Shown piece after piece: positions 20,315 to 31,483 of a DNA stretch of 64,000 nt. The notes below the pieces were generated by a model. The model searched no databases and had not been told where the DNA came from. It saw only the letters and a program-made list of their open reading frames with translations. This DNA comes from Linnemannia elongata (lineage: Eukaryota; Mortierellomycota; Mortierellomycetes; Mortierellales; Mortierellaceae), in NCBI GenBank assembly GCA_036320915.1, contig JAXBDG010000009.1, positions 1 through 64,000 on the forward strand, written 5' to 3'. A program made the position numbers and the translations under genes. Each line of letters begins with the position of its first letter. Positions within the stretch are counted from its first letter, which is position 1.

Positions 20315-22764
20315 TCAGCGGCATTGCCATAATTTTACAGTCTAGATTGAAAGGATGTCAGTGAAAACGGGGCAATGTCAGTATTTGTTTTCTTTTGCGA
20401 CTCATGCACGTTTCACTCAACAGACAAACAGGCAATGCGCGAGATTATACAATGCAGTGGAGCCGTTTCGCTATCATGTTCTGTTTTGTTCATTACCTGA
20501 TCAACCGAGCCCGTCGCTACAACGGGACTTGTCGAATTGAATGCAATGCATGTCACAAAGTGCGAGTGTGCCTCCATCGTCTTCATACAACGTCCTGACT
20601 TCAAGTCCCAAATCTTCATCGTCTTGTCGTCTGAAGCACTCAGTAGGAACTTGCCCGATGGGTGGAACACCAGCCCTCTGACCCAGTTATCGTGACCAAT
20701 CTACTCAACATGCATAAAAACAGAAATAACGAGTGAGCACCTTTGAAGACTACTGAAGTTTTGGCATATCCAGTATCCTATATTGCTGTTGGTGTCCATA
20801 CCAAAGTGTGAATGCATTGTCCTGTGGAATCCCAGATCTTGATAGTCTTGTCTCTTGATCCTGTGGCAGCAAACTGTCCAGGAAGAGGCTGCTCCTTGGA
20901 GCTCACTTTGGGCTAAAATAAATGAGAAGTCGAACGCAATGAACAGAAAAATAGATGATCAGTCAATCATATTGTTATTGCCTTGTTCAGCCTGAAGAAA
21001 GAAAGAGGCAGCAGCAATTCTTACGTCGATTCCAATGAGCTCCTTGATGAAAGGGTATGCAGCCAAGGGCGCAAAGGCCGCGCATTCTACAACGTTGTCA
21101 TGTCCTCTGTACTCGGTCTTGCACACTCCTGTCGAGACGTCCCAAATACGCGCCGTCTAATGCGTTTGTAACATGATGTTTGAATATACAAATGGTTAGA
21201 CTGAAGGTAGTTAAATCTCACGTCGAAGAGATGGCGTGTTGAGTAGGGTTAAGACCCTTGACAGTACCTGATCGCTAGAGCAGCTCACAAGGAGACGCCC
21301 ATCCTGACTTGGCTGAATGAATCGAACCCACTCCAAGTGTCCGGCGATTGTCTTCACGCAGAATCTAATGAGCGCAGAAACAAGGTGTCGTTCTTATCAG
21401 TGACTTGCAACATTCACTTAGATGATATCCCGAGAGTTCGTCTGCAAAATCACTCTGGCCGAGCAGAATTCTTACCCTGTGGAGAGCTCCCAGAGCATGA
21501 TTGTTTTGTCACGAGATGCTGAGGCAATCATGTCGCCAGAAGGAAGAAAGGCGACTGACGACACACTGTGGTCGTGTCCAAACAATGTCTTAATGCACTT
21601 GTAGTCCTGCTGAAGATCCCAAATTTTGATGCTCAGATCGTTTGAGCACGACACTATTGTTGAATGGTATGATGGGGCAATTCATGCATGAGCAACCAAG
21701 TTTTGGTCATGCTTTTAGCGCAAAGACCATGAACGACAAAGTGAAGCAGAAACCAATAAGGGAGTCTACGGCTTACCCAAAAAGTTGCCTTTCGGGTCAA
21801 AGGCAAGATCCTGAACGGCCTTGGTGTGTCCCTTGAGCGTCCGCTCGTATTCGCCCGACTCGTAATCATAGATCCGTATTGTGGTGTCTTCTGAAGCAGA
21901 AGCGAGAAGGGTGAAAACAGGGTGGAATGCCACGCGTGTGATCGGGTTGCGATGACCTGTCAACGTCCAGCGCTCAGGTGGCCGAGGGATCCAGTCTCCT
22001 GAACTAGTGACTTTCCTAATGGGTGCATTGCTGAGTTCCTCCTGCATGGCCGTCATTTTGCTTTCAAGGTCCATGATCTACAATGATAGCGAGAAAGTTA
22101 GCAGTAATGCTTGGTAAATAGCTTGTACCTTTTCTTTTCTATTTCTCTCTCCGTCTCTCCCTTATTATGCTCTTTCACGCTCTTCTCCTTTCAAATGAAC
22201 ACTTTAGCCTTGCTCATGAGACCCCCCTCTTCCCTTTGCTCTTTGCACTTTGAACTCTGCACTTGTGCACGTTGCAATGGCAATCGCACTTTTAATCACC
22301 GTTTCAGTCGCTGTAAGGAGCACATGGGCATACGCAGTTTTGAAATGACGCATGTAAAAAAAGGTACAAACACGCGCACCAGGCGCACGCCTTCCTCTCC
22401 CTCGCACAGCAATAAAGTCGCATGATAATCATTACCTTCTTTTGCAAACGGATCACAGAGGTCCATTTTTTCTCCAGCAATCCTGAGGAATTTTGCTTTG
22501 GTCCTGGAGTAAAGGCTTGGTTCCCAGACTCGTTCCTGAATGTCTGGAACGACTCTGTGAATCCATTAGTGCTCAAGTAGTCCAAAATGGCCTTGTGCCT
22601 AAAATCATAAAAACGACACCAAGTTGGCGTGTCAATTACGCCGAATGGACACGAAAACCGCCTTGACGATACATGTGGCTCGTATGTGGCGAAAAAAAAA
22701 AGTATGATCCAAAAACCACTTACAGCTCATCGCGCTGCCTCTCGCTTAGAACGCTCTTAGACAT
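20315..22764 (-). CDS. PAC1: LIS1/PAC1 nuclear migration protein (LisH + WD40)
   Basis: Nine exons: 22764-22724, 22598-22436, 22077-21777, 21653-21476, 21364-21268, 21156-21025, 20912-20802, 20700-20497 and 20341-20315, giving 417 residues (animal LIS1 is 410). Residues 1-40 form the LisH motif ([20 protein letters not shown]). A coiled coil around 65-85 ([15 protein letters not shown]) follows, then seven WD40 repeats with GH...WD signatures ([81 protein letters not shown]). The last exon has only nine codons (TVKLWQCR plus stop) and completes the final repeat. By family, PAC1 binds the dynein motor domain and, with NudE, controls dynein-driven nuclear positioning and microtubule plus-end targeting. 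Assignment is firm. Confidence 0.96.
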
Positions 22765-23322
22765 GGTATCTGGGTGGATGAGAAAAGGGTTATCGCAAAG
22801 GGTCGAGTGTTGTTGTTTTGAGGAGCAGACGCCTGGGTGCTGTTGATAAGGCAAAGTTCCTGCTTTGTGGGCTTGTTCTTGCTGATCGCGGATAATACAA
22901 TAGTACTTGTGTGTTGTCTAATGTGATCCGTTTGCTTTTTTGAGATTGTCTTTTTTGCTGCCTTTGTTGATAGTGTGCGGTATTCCTTGGTCCTGTTTCT
23001 ATTGACTCTATAGGGAAAGGTCGCCCTTTTGTTTCTTTTGTCTTTCTAGTTGTCGGAAACGAACGTGTTGGTCGGTGACGCCAATAAAAAAGAGACTAAC
23101 GAGATTGAACAACGGGAACAAAGTAAAGAAGACAAGGGCCATGGAGTTTAGTTTAGTATACCGGCTTTTTTTCATTTGGTTTCACGATGGAACTGGACTG
23201 ACACGGGGCGGAAGGAACAGCACGCGCCAATGGCTGGTATTTTGAATACACAGACATATACAACACACATGCACGCGTGTGCAAGGGCGTGCGTGTCTGT
23301 GTTTGTGTACATATTTTGTAAT

Positions 23323-23346
23323 CGTTGTTGTTGTTGTTGTTGTTGG
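23323..23346 (+). repeat. (GTT)n microsatellite
   Basis: About eight GTT units in the LIS1-RHO1 intergenic region. Confidence 0.85.
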
Positions 23347-23965
23347 TGTTGAGGTGGTGGTGGTAGTTGGATGATGACGAAGAAAAGATGATGATCCAAG
23401 ATTAGCTTGCTGACCCACTGACTGAACTGAACTGCCTGACCAACTGACTGATTGAATGACTGGCGTTATGAAAGGGGTTGTCGGCGGGACAGGGTTGTCC
23501 TGTTGCTGGTGTAGCTGCTCCGACTGTTGCGTTCCAAGTGCCGAGTGTTAGAAGAGTAAGGCGAAGTGTCGTCCAGGCATGGATATATCCGTAAGAAAGT
23601 CTTCCGTAAGCAGAGTGTAGACGAATACTGCTGCTCCCGCTGCTGCCTGTGAAGGAGAGTCGATACTCCCGTTCCTGTGTTGCTGTTCCCGTGCACAGCT
23701 GGTGTTGTTGGTTTTATTCATTTGTTTTCTTTCCCAGCTGGGGTATGTGTATGTGTAAGTAAGTTAGCCCCATTGGAAGGTGAATCCAGTGAATGAGAAC
23801 GTGAGGGTGTCAGTAAGTATGGGTGTTGTTGTTTGTTCACGCACAGGCAAGAAGGACGGAGAGAAAGAGAGATAGATAGAGAGAGCGAGAGAGACGACTG
23901 GCCGACGAGGAGCGAGGAGAGAGAAAGAGAGAGATAGAGAGAGTGAGGGAGGGAAAAGGAAGAAG

Positions 23966-24052
23966 AGAGAGGAGAGTGGATTAAGAAAGAAGAAGGGAAG
24001 AGAGAGGAGAGTGGATTAAGAAAGAAGAAGGGAAGAGAAGGAAAGGAAAGGA

Positions 24053-24103
<51 letters not shown>

Positions 24104-24104
24104 T
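23966..24104 (+). repeat. 35-bp tandem duplication followed by (GAAA)n
   Basis: A 35-bp unit (AGAGAGGAGAGTGGATTAAG followed by AAAGAAGAAGGGAAG) occurs twice in perfect tandem at 23966-24000 and 24001-24035. It is followed directly by a GAAA microsatellite to about 24104. This is the purine-rich block upstream of LIS1. Confidence 0.92.
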
Positions 24105-24577
24105 AAGAATGAAGAGAAGCAGGAGGAACAAAAAAGAAGTGGGTGACCCGCGCTGAAAATCAACCAAATGCATCAAAGAGAGAGAGAGAGAGAGAGAGAA
24201 ACCAATTCTCGTCCGTCGTCGAGTGTGGTCAGAGAACTGCAGATGCACATATTCAAACCTTTTGTTGGTTGGATATATGTATGAAAGTAAGTATGAGGCG
24301 AAGATATCCAAAGGAGCACTCTTCTCTCTCTCCATCGTACTCTTTCCTCTCTCACACTCTCTCTTCATTTTAATTATGTCTTCATACCCATACTTTGTGC
24401 TCGGGTATCCCTCCTTCTTTAATCATGTTCATTCTCCTCAGGAACAACACGAATAAGAAGCTCTTTTTCTTCATTTTTGTTTTTTTTGGTGGCAATCTCT
24501 CCTCTTTGTCACCCCAGCAATGACTCTCTTCTATATGTCATATTAAACTGTGTAGCTGCTTATTGCTACCTATTGCT

Positions 24578-24579
<2 letters not shown>

Positions 24580-24612
<33 letters not shown>
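24580..24612 (+). repeat. (CT)n microsatellite
   Basis: Sixteen CT units in the RHO1-side intergenic sequence. Confidence 0.9.
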
Positions 24613-24617
<5 letters not shown>

Positions 24618-24728
24618 TTGGTAGGATAAAAGAGAGGAAAGAGACAAAGTCTGTCGAGAGGATAAAGGATGTCTTCCATCCTCCCTTTGTATGCCTTTCG
24701 TTCACGGCTCTTGGTATCGCAAGCGAGC

Positions 24729-24735
<7 letters not shown>

Positions 24736-24773
<38 letters not shown>
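24736..24773 (+). repeat. Poly(A) run of 38
   Basis: The longest homopolymer in the window. It lies in the LIS1-RHO1 intergenic region without an adjacent retrotransposon body that I can recognise. Confidence 0.9.
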
Positions 24774-24775
<2 letters not shown>

Positions 24776-25597
24776 GTGACGTCACCTCGGACTTTTCAAC
24801 TGAGGTTGAAGGGGATTTCGACATGGGTCTCTTTTGAACATCGTTTTTTTTTTTTTTTTTCATTTATATTTTCTTCAGCAACCTGAATCATACCCTTCTC
24901 CCTTTATACCACCCTCTTGTAAGTTTTCATTCATCCGTCTTCTTCAATCAGTACCCACACATACACACTCCACTTCTATCACTCTCTCACACACAGTCAG
25001 TGTTGCAATATCCTCGCTCTAATTATCCTCACACCCCCAACACATCAGGAACTGACTTTCGACAAAGGAATTACACTCGCCACCATGTAATACGGCTACA
25101 ACAACCACCTCCCCCGAAACTATAGTTTCTTCTCCCCTCTCTGACAAACACGAAGCAACAACACCTTGCAACTATCAGACCAACTCGCTTGTGCGCGCGT
25201 CCTAGGGTAGAAAAAAGAAGACGCTCTCTTCTTTTTTCTTTTACTCTCAGTCGAATCTACTCTTGTTACTGTTCCTTTTTTTTTTTTATTTGCCATCATC
25301 GTCTTTTATTCTTCTCTTGGAATGTTCTCTTTCTTTTTTGCTGAACAAGTGGTTGGCCTGGACCTCACGTTTCTTTCTGTGCTTTTTAGCACCGCCACGA
25401 CCCTCTTTGTTTCCTTCCACACTCGCCTTTTTTTTCTTTTGTTCTTTCATTCCACGTAACTCGTGTCACCTGTGGCGATGAGGGGTGTATGAAAAAAGGT
25501 TGTTTTTTTTTCTTCTTTTTGTCCGCCTGGACAACTGGAACAACAATAACAACAACAACAACATCAAAAAAGGGACGACGACAAGGCAACAAAGACA

Positions 25598-25629
<32 letters not shown>

Positions 25630-26191
25630 TCGACAGACAACGTTTTTTTTAAAAGACTCTCCGTCATACAATACGCTACCACTCTTATTCGTTATCCTCA
25701 CCTGTGCCTTGTGCCCTGTGGAATCGCCATCGATCGATGTAAACACCGTACACACACTCAAGGGCTACGCCTCCTCTTGCCCCTGTTTTATGAATGAGTG
25801 AATGACAGCCCAATACACAACACACAATACACAACACAACGCAAGTTAAGACAATACAACCCCACGAAAACCAAAACACCAAAAAAGATGCGCTTTTTAT
25901 TTTATTTTTTTTTGCTTAGTGCTTTGTGTTGACGGCGAACGACGACAAGGGACGACGACTGTGCCATTCCTCCCTCCTTTCTTTCCCTTCTGTACCACAC
26001 AATACAACCAAACGCATAAATACTGATCACTCGCTTCTTTCTCTCTTCCTTCCTTCCTTCCTTCCTTCCTTCATCACTCACACTCATTCTCACCCTCACA
26101 TACTCTCCTCCTCCCCCTATTCATCATCTCTTCCACCCTCAACAGAACTCTTCCGTCTTACCCCTTTACTCCTTCCTAACCCTTACTCACC

Positions 26192-27921
26192 ATGACCGAA
26201 ATCCGCAGAAAGCTTGTTATCGTTGGTGACGGTGCCTGTGGCAAGACCTGCTTGCTCATCGTCTTCTCCAAGGGCACTTTCCCCGAGGTGAGTCCTTCGC
26301 TACCACAGCTCAGCACGCTGCAGGACATTTCCACAACACCTTCCATCGACTCGCCTAGGAGGAAAAAGGCGACTTTTACAGGACATATGCAGTCTACCGT
26401 CTCTTTTTTTCACTACAAGTTACAGGACAGAGCAATAGGAACACACGCCAACAGCCATTGCATGGACTCTCCACCTCGCTCACGCCTGTGACGCTAATCT
26501 GGATTCACTCCCGTCCCTGGATGCCAGCTCTCATCAGGACTCTTTTTTCCGGCCCAAAGTGGAATATCGCTCAGGAGAGACAAAACGCAAGGCTCACTGT
26601 CACTCCTTGATATCATGCCTATGCTGCAATTGTCTCCTGACAGTCAATTGGCGTTTTCGCCAGTAAACCCAAGACTCCTTTCTCCTAAAAGAGGCGCTCC
26701 TGCTATTTTCAGTATCTGACCGATCCGAGTCTTTCCTACTATACCTCATAGATCTACGTCCCAACCGTCTTTGAGAACTATGTCACCGATGTTGAGGTTG
26801 ATGGCAAGCACGTTGAGCTGGCCCTCTGGGATACCGCTGGTACGTAGGCTAGTGCCGAAAATCGAGCCATCACACGGTGTCAATACAGCAGGGATAAGGA
26901 AACACACTCGGGACTGGCCCCCTTATGCAGGACGTTACGTGTTTCCAACCAACTGACACTGTGTTTTGCACGTATATTGCTTTACCACCAATGCTTGCAT
27001 TAATAGGCCAGGAGGATTACGATCGTCTCCGCCCTCTTTCTTACCCTGACTCCCATGTGATCCTTATCTGCTTTGCGATCGACTCGCCCGACTCCCTCGA
27101 GAACGTCCAGGAGAAGGTACGCGCCCTTGTCACCTTTCCCATCCTTTACACTTCAGGGACAATGCCGCTCTTGTTTATTTTGGGCACCGGAAAATATATC
27201 GGCTACTGGTGGGCGTAGTATCCAATACCTCCGCGGGACTCTTGATCTAGATGTGGAATAGAGACCTTTTGGCATGGAGGAAGAACGACTAGCACTCTGT
27301 GGATAATGGTGCTCTTGCTTATTTTGGACATTGGAAAATATTTCTATTAATGCTTGGCATAGTTTTCGATTCCGCCATGGGACTTGAGATGTGGTATAAA
27401 AACCTTGGGCAAAGAGGAATCAAGCACATCGTACTGACCATTCTCCACACCGGATCAATTGAAATCAATTTAGTGGTTCTCCGAGGTTCAGCACTTCTGC
27501 GGTGGCCTCCCCATCTTGTTGGTTGCCTGCAAGAAGGATTTGAGATACGACCAGCGCACCATTGAGGAGCTCAGGAGAAACAACCAGGCACCCGTCAGCC
27601 CCGAACGCGTAAGTGCCGTTTCACCTCTTGGCTTCTGCAACAAGCAGACTGGCCATCATTTCGCAACACGGAGTAGCTGCATCAAGCAGAAAAGGCGTGC
27701 TAAGCTGCTTCAATGGCGCTAATACAATCCTTTCGCTTTTTTAACGTCAATAACAATAGGGTACTGAGATTGCCCGCCACATCAAGGCTCGCGATTACTT
27801 GGAGTGCTCGGCCAAGACTGGTGAGGGTGTCCGTGAGGTCTTTGAGAGTGCCACCCGTGCCTCTCTCTTGGCCAAGCCCAAGAGCGGTCGTAGCAAGAGC
27901 AAGAACTGCTTGGTCTTGTAA
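26192..27921 (+). CDS. RHO1: Rho-type small GTPase RHO1
   Basis: Five exons: 26192-26287, 26752-26839, 27007-27116, 27474-27608 and 27760-27921, giving 196 residues. [19 protein letters not shown] carries the P-loop. Switch I is [11 protein letters not shown] with the effector Thr, and switch II is [21 protein letters not shown] occupies the NKxD position, with ECSAKT after it. The C-terminus is a polybasic GRSKSKN followed by the CAAX box CLVL, predicting geranylgeranylation because of the final Leu. By family, fungal Rho1 activates glucan synthase and the Pkc1 cell-wall integrity pathway and organises actin at growing tips. The residues [21 protein letters not shown] are typical of fungal Rho1, not Cdc42 or Rac. 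Intron 3 (27117-27473) contains a diverged tandem duplication. A C+T-rich leader (26035-26190) precedes the ATG. Confidence 0.97.
27157..27435 (+). repeat. Diverged 144-bp tandem duplication inside RHO1 intron 3
   Basis: Copy A begins at 27157 (GGACAATGCCGCTCTTGTTT) and copy B at 27301 (GGATAATGGTGCTCTTGCTT). The first 44 bases match at roughly 80 percent. Further matches occur later, such as GGGACTCTTGATCTAGATGT against GGGACTTGAGATGT. Both copies lie wholly inside the intron. Confidence 0.8.
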
Positions 27922-28313
27922 ATCTTCACACGTCCCTTCCACCACCACCTTTCCTCGTTTCCCTTCTCTTCTAATACAACACATCGCATATCTACCCATG
28001 CCTTAAAAAACAGGACCACCCATTTTTTCGTGCCTATTGCGTATCTACGCGATGTGTTCGTTGTTCTTATCCCCCAACCTGTTAATGTCCAATATGCCAC
28101 TCCTTACTGTTTTTTCTTCGAAACGACACCTACCCATACACTGTTCATATATGCACTAAGTTCTATACAGTCTTTCTTCTCTCTTATGCCCCACTTTTTG
28201 TCCGCGCGACACCTTCCTTGTTACAATTGACACAAATATACAAGTATACATAGAAAATTTGGCCTGATCTTGATGAAATGATGTGCTGGGATTTAAGGAA
28301 TGGGAGCAAGTTT
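27922..28313. other. Convergent 3' intergenic region RHO1 / DUF300
   Basis: About 390 bp between two converging genes, expected to contain both 3' untranslated regions. It is T-rich, with no gene seen. An open frame continues from the DUF300 gene down to 28156 if its last intron is not removed. Confidence 0.6.
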
Positions 28314-30841
28314 CTAGACTCTGGATGTTGCCTGGTAATTGATGCCTATCATCGACAACAACAAAAAAAAAAAAGAAGTGAAATTGATGGAAGTAGATGT
28401 TAGATATGCAAACGCCTTTGTTTTGATTGTCGCGACGTTTGGCCCGAAACTTGTTTATATATATCAGGGTCATTTTACCATCTGTTTGGCTTAAGAGACC
28501 GGTCAAGACTTCCTGTTCCTCTTCCTGCTGCTGTTCTTGAGCATCACGACGCTCCTCGGCCTCCAAAGTGTACTGATAAATCTCGTCCACCCTGGGATCG
28601 ACTGGAATCGGGGTCGTAGGCTTCCGACTCTTAAAGAACCTCTGCACCTTCCGAATCCGGATCGTATGCGCACGCTTCAACTTGACGCTCAACAGTCCAT
28701 CCCTCACAGGTAACGGTTTGCCCTGGAGAAGGAGACAGAAATCTGTACAAGCCCAGATGATCTCGCGGATCATGTCGACGGGGTTGAATCCGTCCTGGAG
28801 GGATTTGAAGACGGGTGTTTGGACACCTGGAATGACGTAGGGGCGGTAGGAGAAGGAGTAGACGTGGAGGATGGAAAAGACGACCATCTCTGTGCAGATC
28901 AAGAGGGAAGAGATTCCGAGCTCGACGTTGATGATCGTCCAATGGTCCTGAGGGACAATCCAACCTGCGGAGCAAATTCATTTTTTTTTTTTTGGGAGTT
29001 GTTGAGGATGGAGAGATAGGGATGTGAGAAAAGTCGTACTTTGTTGTTATTTTTTGAACACTCAGGCAGGAGAGGTTTTAACCGAAGCTTTTTTGCGAAA
29101 GGGGAGACCAAACTTACCAAGGGTACCGATGAGACTCAAGAGACAGGTTTGCCAGTAGCAAAAGAAGACCACCATCTTGACACACATGAACTTCATGAAC
29201 GGGTCTACATCAATGTCGTTGTTTGGCGTTATGAAAACATTTTCTTTGTTAGATAGGTTCGCGCACGATCCCAGCTTCAACTGATATCATAAAAGAGCGT
29301 GAGTCTTACCATGATCCTGGATCTCGTCCTTGATGGTTTGGTAGAAGAGGACCTATTTACCGAAAAAAAATATATTTTGATGAGTTCCTCTTTCGTGCGT
29401 CATCCCTATAACAGCTCCATGATCAACCAACGCTCAAGGGAAAACAAACATACCAGACAGTAAAGGGCGACGCTGACAGAGATAAAATTGATAATGGTGA
29501 TATAAACCATTCCAAAATGCCAATCATAAACCGTCTCGCAGTAGAGTCCATAATACTCCAAAACCACGGCGGCCAAAGTACACAACGGCTTGATTGCAAC
29601 ATACTGCAGAATACCATGCTTCATGTAATGCAAAAAGTTCTCATGCAAAGGGTTGAAAAAGAAGCAGTTGAGTGGGTATAACAGTCGTCGTTTGTCAGGT
29701 CCTGTAATCTTGGACCGTTGAGACTCGTTGTCGTCGCCGAGGTAGGTGAGGAGGAGGATAAAAAAGGAGTATATTACGAATGCTTCGTAACAGTCGCGAA
29801 TTGTCTCAAAGTACAACGCGTTCTTGTAGAATCGGTACGACAGGCCTATACGGCAATAGTATGGAGGAATTGAAAGAATGAGTATGGATGGGTCATTTGT
29901 TGTCGTGCTCTTTGTTTGATTGAAAACAATGATTGGTTTGCTTACCTGAGCAGATGGCGTATATGGGGATCATGGCAACGATTCGCATGATATGGCCTAT
30001 GAAGCACGGATGTAGTTTGTTCCAAAAAGCAAGACAAAGATGTGAGTTAAAGCTGAATGTAACCAGACACAGGGTATCGGCAATTGAACACATATGACAT
30101 CGAGCGGGCCAACCTACGCTGTTCAGATGGCTGTTCATGGCAACAAGGGGTGCAACGTAGAAAGCATAAAAAAAAAATAAAAAAATAAAAAAAAAAAAAA
30201 AAAAAAAAAAACACAGCAGCAGATTAGAGAATGGACAAAGATGTCTACTACCAGTTGAATATCTATCGCAAAGTCAAATTTATGGGTTGTGTGTATAGCC
30301 AAAGCTTGAAAGTGTAGGCGTACCTTGGTATAGTTCTTGGCGTGTCGATACATGAGCAAGAAGGAAATAGCTGTCGACAGGGCGGCCAGGACAGCACAGA
30401 CAGCCCATCCGATCAAGTGTCCTAAGAATAAGCAAGAGAAACAATGGTCAATTGAAAGCGCAAAAGAAGCCATCGCAAGAAATGGCGAAGATTTAACTCG
30501 AAGCAAGGCAAGAAAAGAAGCGAGAAGAGAAAAGTATCAAGTGGATGCAATAGTGGCCTGTGTATGCGTTGTCAGAATGCTTAAAAGTGCGAAGGAAAAA
30601 AAAAAAAAAAGAGGCCGTTATGTTGCGATATTGCTCACTCCGAGGAGAGGAATGGATTGATCCCAAAAGCAGAACAAGGTCCAGGCTTAAAACCTGGCAC
30701 ACGACCCGTCTCTGAAGCACTTTTGCCTGTTCAGGCACTAAAAAAAATTGAAGTCGTACTTTTGCCGTCGAGACCACCAGTGGTGAAGAGCATCAGGGTC
30801 GGATCCGAGTCATCGTATTCTGGACAGACATGGGCCGACAT
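28314..30841 (-). CDS. TMEM184 / DUF300 (OSTalpha-like) multi-span membrane protein
   Basis: Nine exons: 30841-30760, 30421-30324, 30130-30118, 29996-29946, 29845-29454, 29352-29310, 29204-29118, 28964-28479 and 28345-28314, giving 427 residues. The third is a 13-nt micro-exon that supplies PSEQ and the first base of the next Arg codon between NYTK and RHIMRIVAMIP. The family pattern HLIGWA, NYTKP.EQR, RIVAMIPIYAICS, FYKNALYFETIRDCYEAF, GILQYVAIKPLCTL and FMCVKMVVFFCYWQ is complete, with about seven hydrophobic spans. Residues after about 340 form a charged cytosolic tail with a Gln/Glu-rich helix (RRDAQEQQQEEEQEV). The function of fungal DUF300 proteins is poorly known; relatives localise to endosome or vacuole membranes or transport organic solutes. 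The last intron is inferred from a strong polypyrimidine-TAG acceptor; without it the frame runs to 28156. Confidence 0.9.
30187..30211 (+). repeat. Poly(A) run inside DUF300 intron 2
   Basis: A homopolymer of about 25 A, read as poly-T on the gene strand. It lies roughly 60 bp upstream of the micro-exon acceptor, where it contributes a long polypyrimidine tract. Confidence 0.85.
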
Positions 30842-31043
30842 GTTGGTTGCGGTGATGAATGAATGAACGTGAGAATTGAAAGTTGATTGCAAGTTAAAAG
30901 AGGGAGAGGGGTATAAAAGTGGACTATGGGGGCGGAAAGAGGGTATCGAGGGTATCGAGGGTGGAAGAGGAAAGAGGAGGAGGGCGGAGAGGAGGGGTGA
31001 AGAGGGAAGAAAGAAGAGGGGAGAGAAGAAGGGCAAGGGGAAG

Positions 31044-31045
<2 letters not shown>

Positions 31046-31077
<32 letters not shown>
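31046..31077 (+). repeat. Poly(A) run of 32
   Basis: Homopolymer within the purine-rich block upstream of the DUF300 gene (poly-T on the gene strand). Confidence 0.9.
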
Positions 31078-31080
<3 letters not shown>

Positions 31081-31445
31081 TGAGCACGGCCTGCTGCGAT
31101 ATGCACATGGCACGCCCTTTTGAACTCAACTTTCAACTCAACTCAGTTCGTCAGCAAACATACAAACGAACCAAACAAACAACACAGGTATGAAAGGCAA
31201 CACAAAACAACGACAACAACAGCAGGAAGCAACAGGCAAAAGACAACCAACTGCTCTCAAAATAGAGTCGCAGTGTGTATGTTGGCATGAAAATGAAGGG
31301 CGATGATGACGCCTCTCACTCTCGTGTGTTCCTCTTGTTAGATGTCCTAGCCCAGAGAAGCGTAGATGTGGCGCCTCCTTTGTGTGTCCGTTCTACGCAT
31401 TCTCACTCGTGCAACGACATGCAGCCATAGCGTCTCAATGCCATA

Positions 31446-31483
31446 CCAATGCTTATTTTTTTGACCAAACAAATAAGCATTGG
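31446..31483 (+). repeat. Perfect 13-bp inverted repeat (hairpin)
   Basis: CCAATGCTTATTT (31446-31458) and AAATAAGCATTGG (31471-31483) are exact reverse complements separated by a 12-base loop. The hairpin lies between two divergently transcribed genes, about 600 bp from the DUF300 start and 900 bp from the septin start. Confidence 0.9.

Larger units (their letters stand above)
22765..26191. other. Divergent intergenic region between LIS1 and RHO1
   Basis: It holds the promoters of both flanking genes. 23860-24110 is G+A-rich on the + strand (pyrimidine on the LIS1 strand). 24300-24620 and 25200-26190 are C+T-rich on the + strand (RHO1 direction). Several microsatellites are listed separately. 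No coding sequence is supported; the open frames seen are Leu/Ser/Phe-rich translations of simple sequence. Confidence 0.65.

Noticed and set aside
23466..23696. 76-codon Ser/Thr/Arg-rich frame on the - strand upstream of LIS1
   Set aside because: No recognisable domain, lies in the LIS1 promoter side, and composition is not different from background.
24736..24773. A38 run as the tail of a LINE or processed pseudogene
   Set aside because: No coding remnant or target-site duplication was recognisable on its 5' side. Poly-A/T runs are common throughout the window's non-coding DNA.
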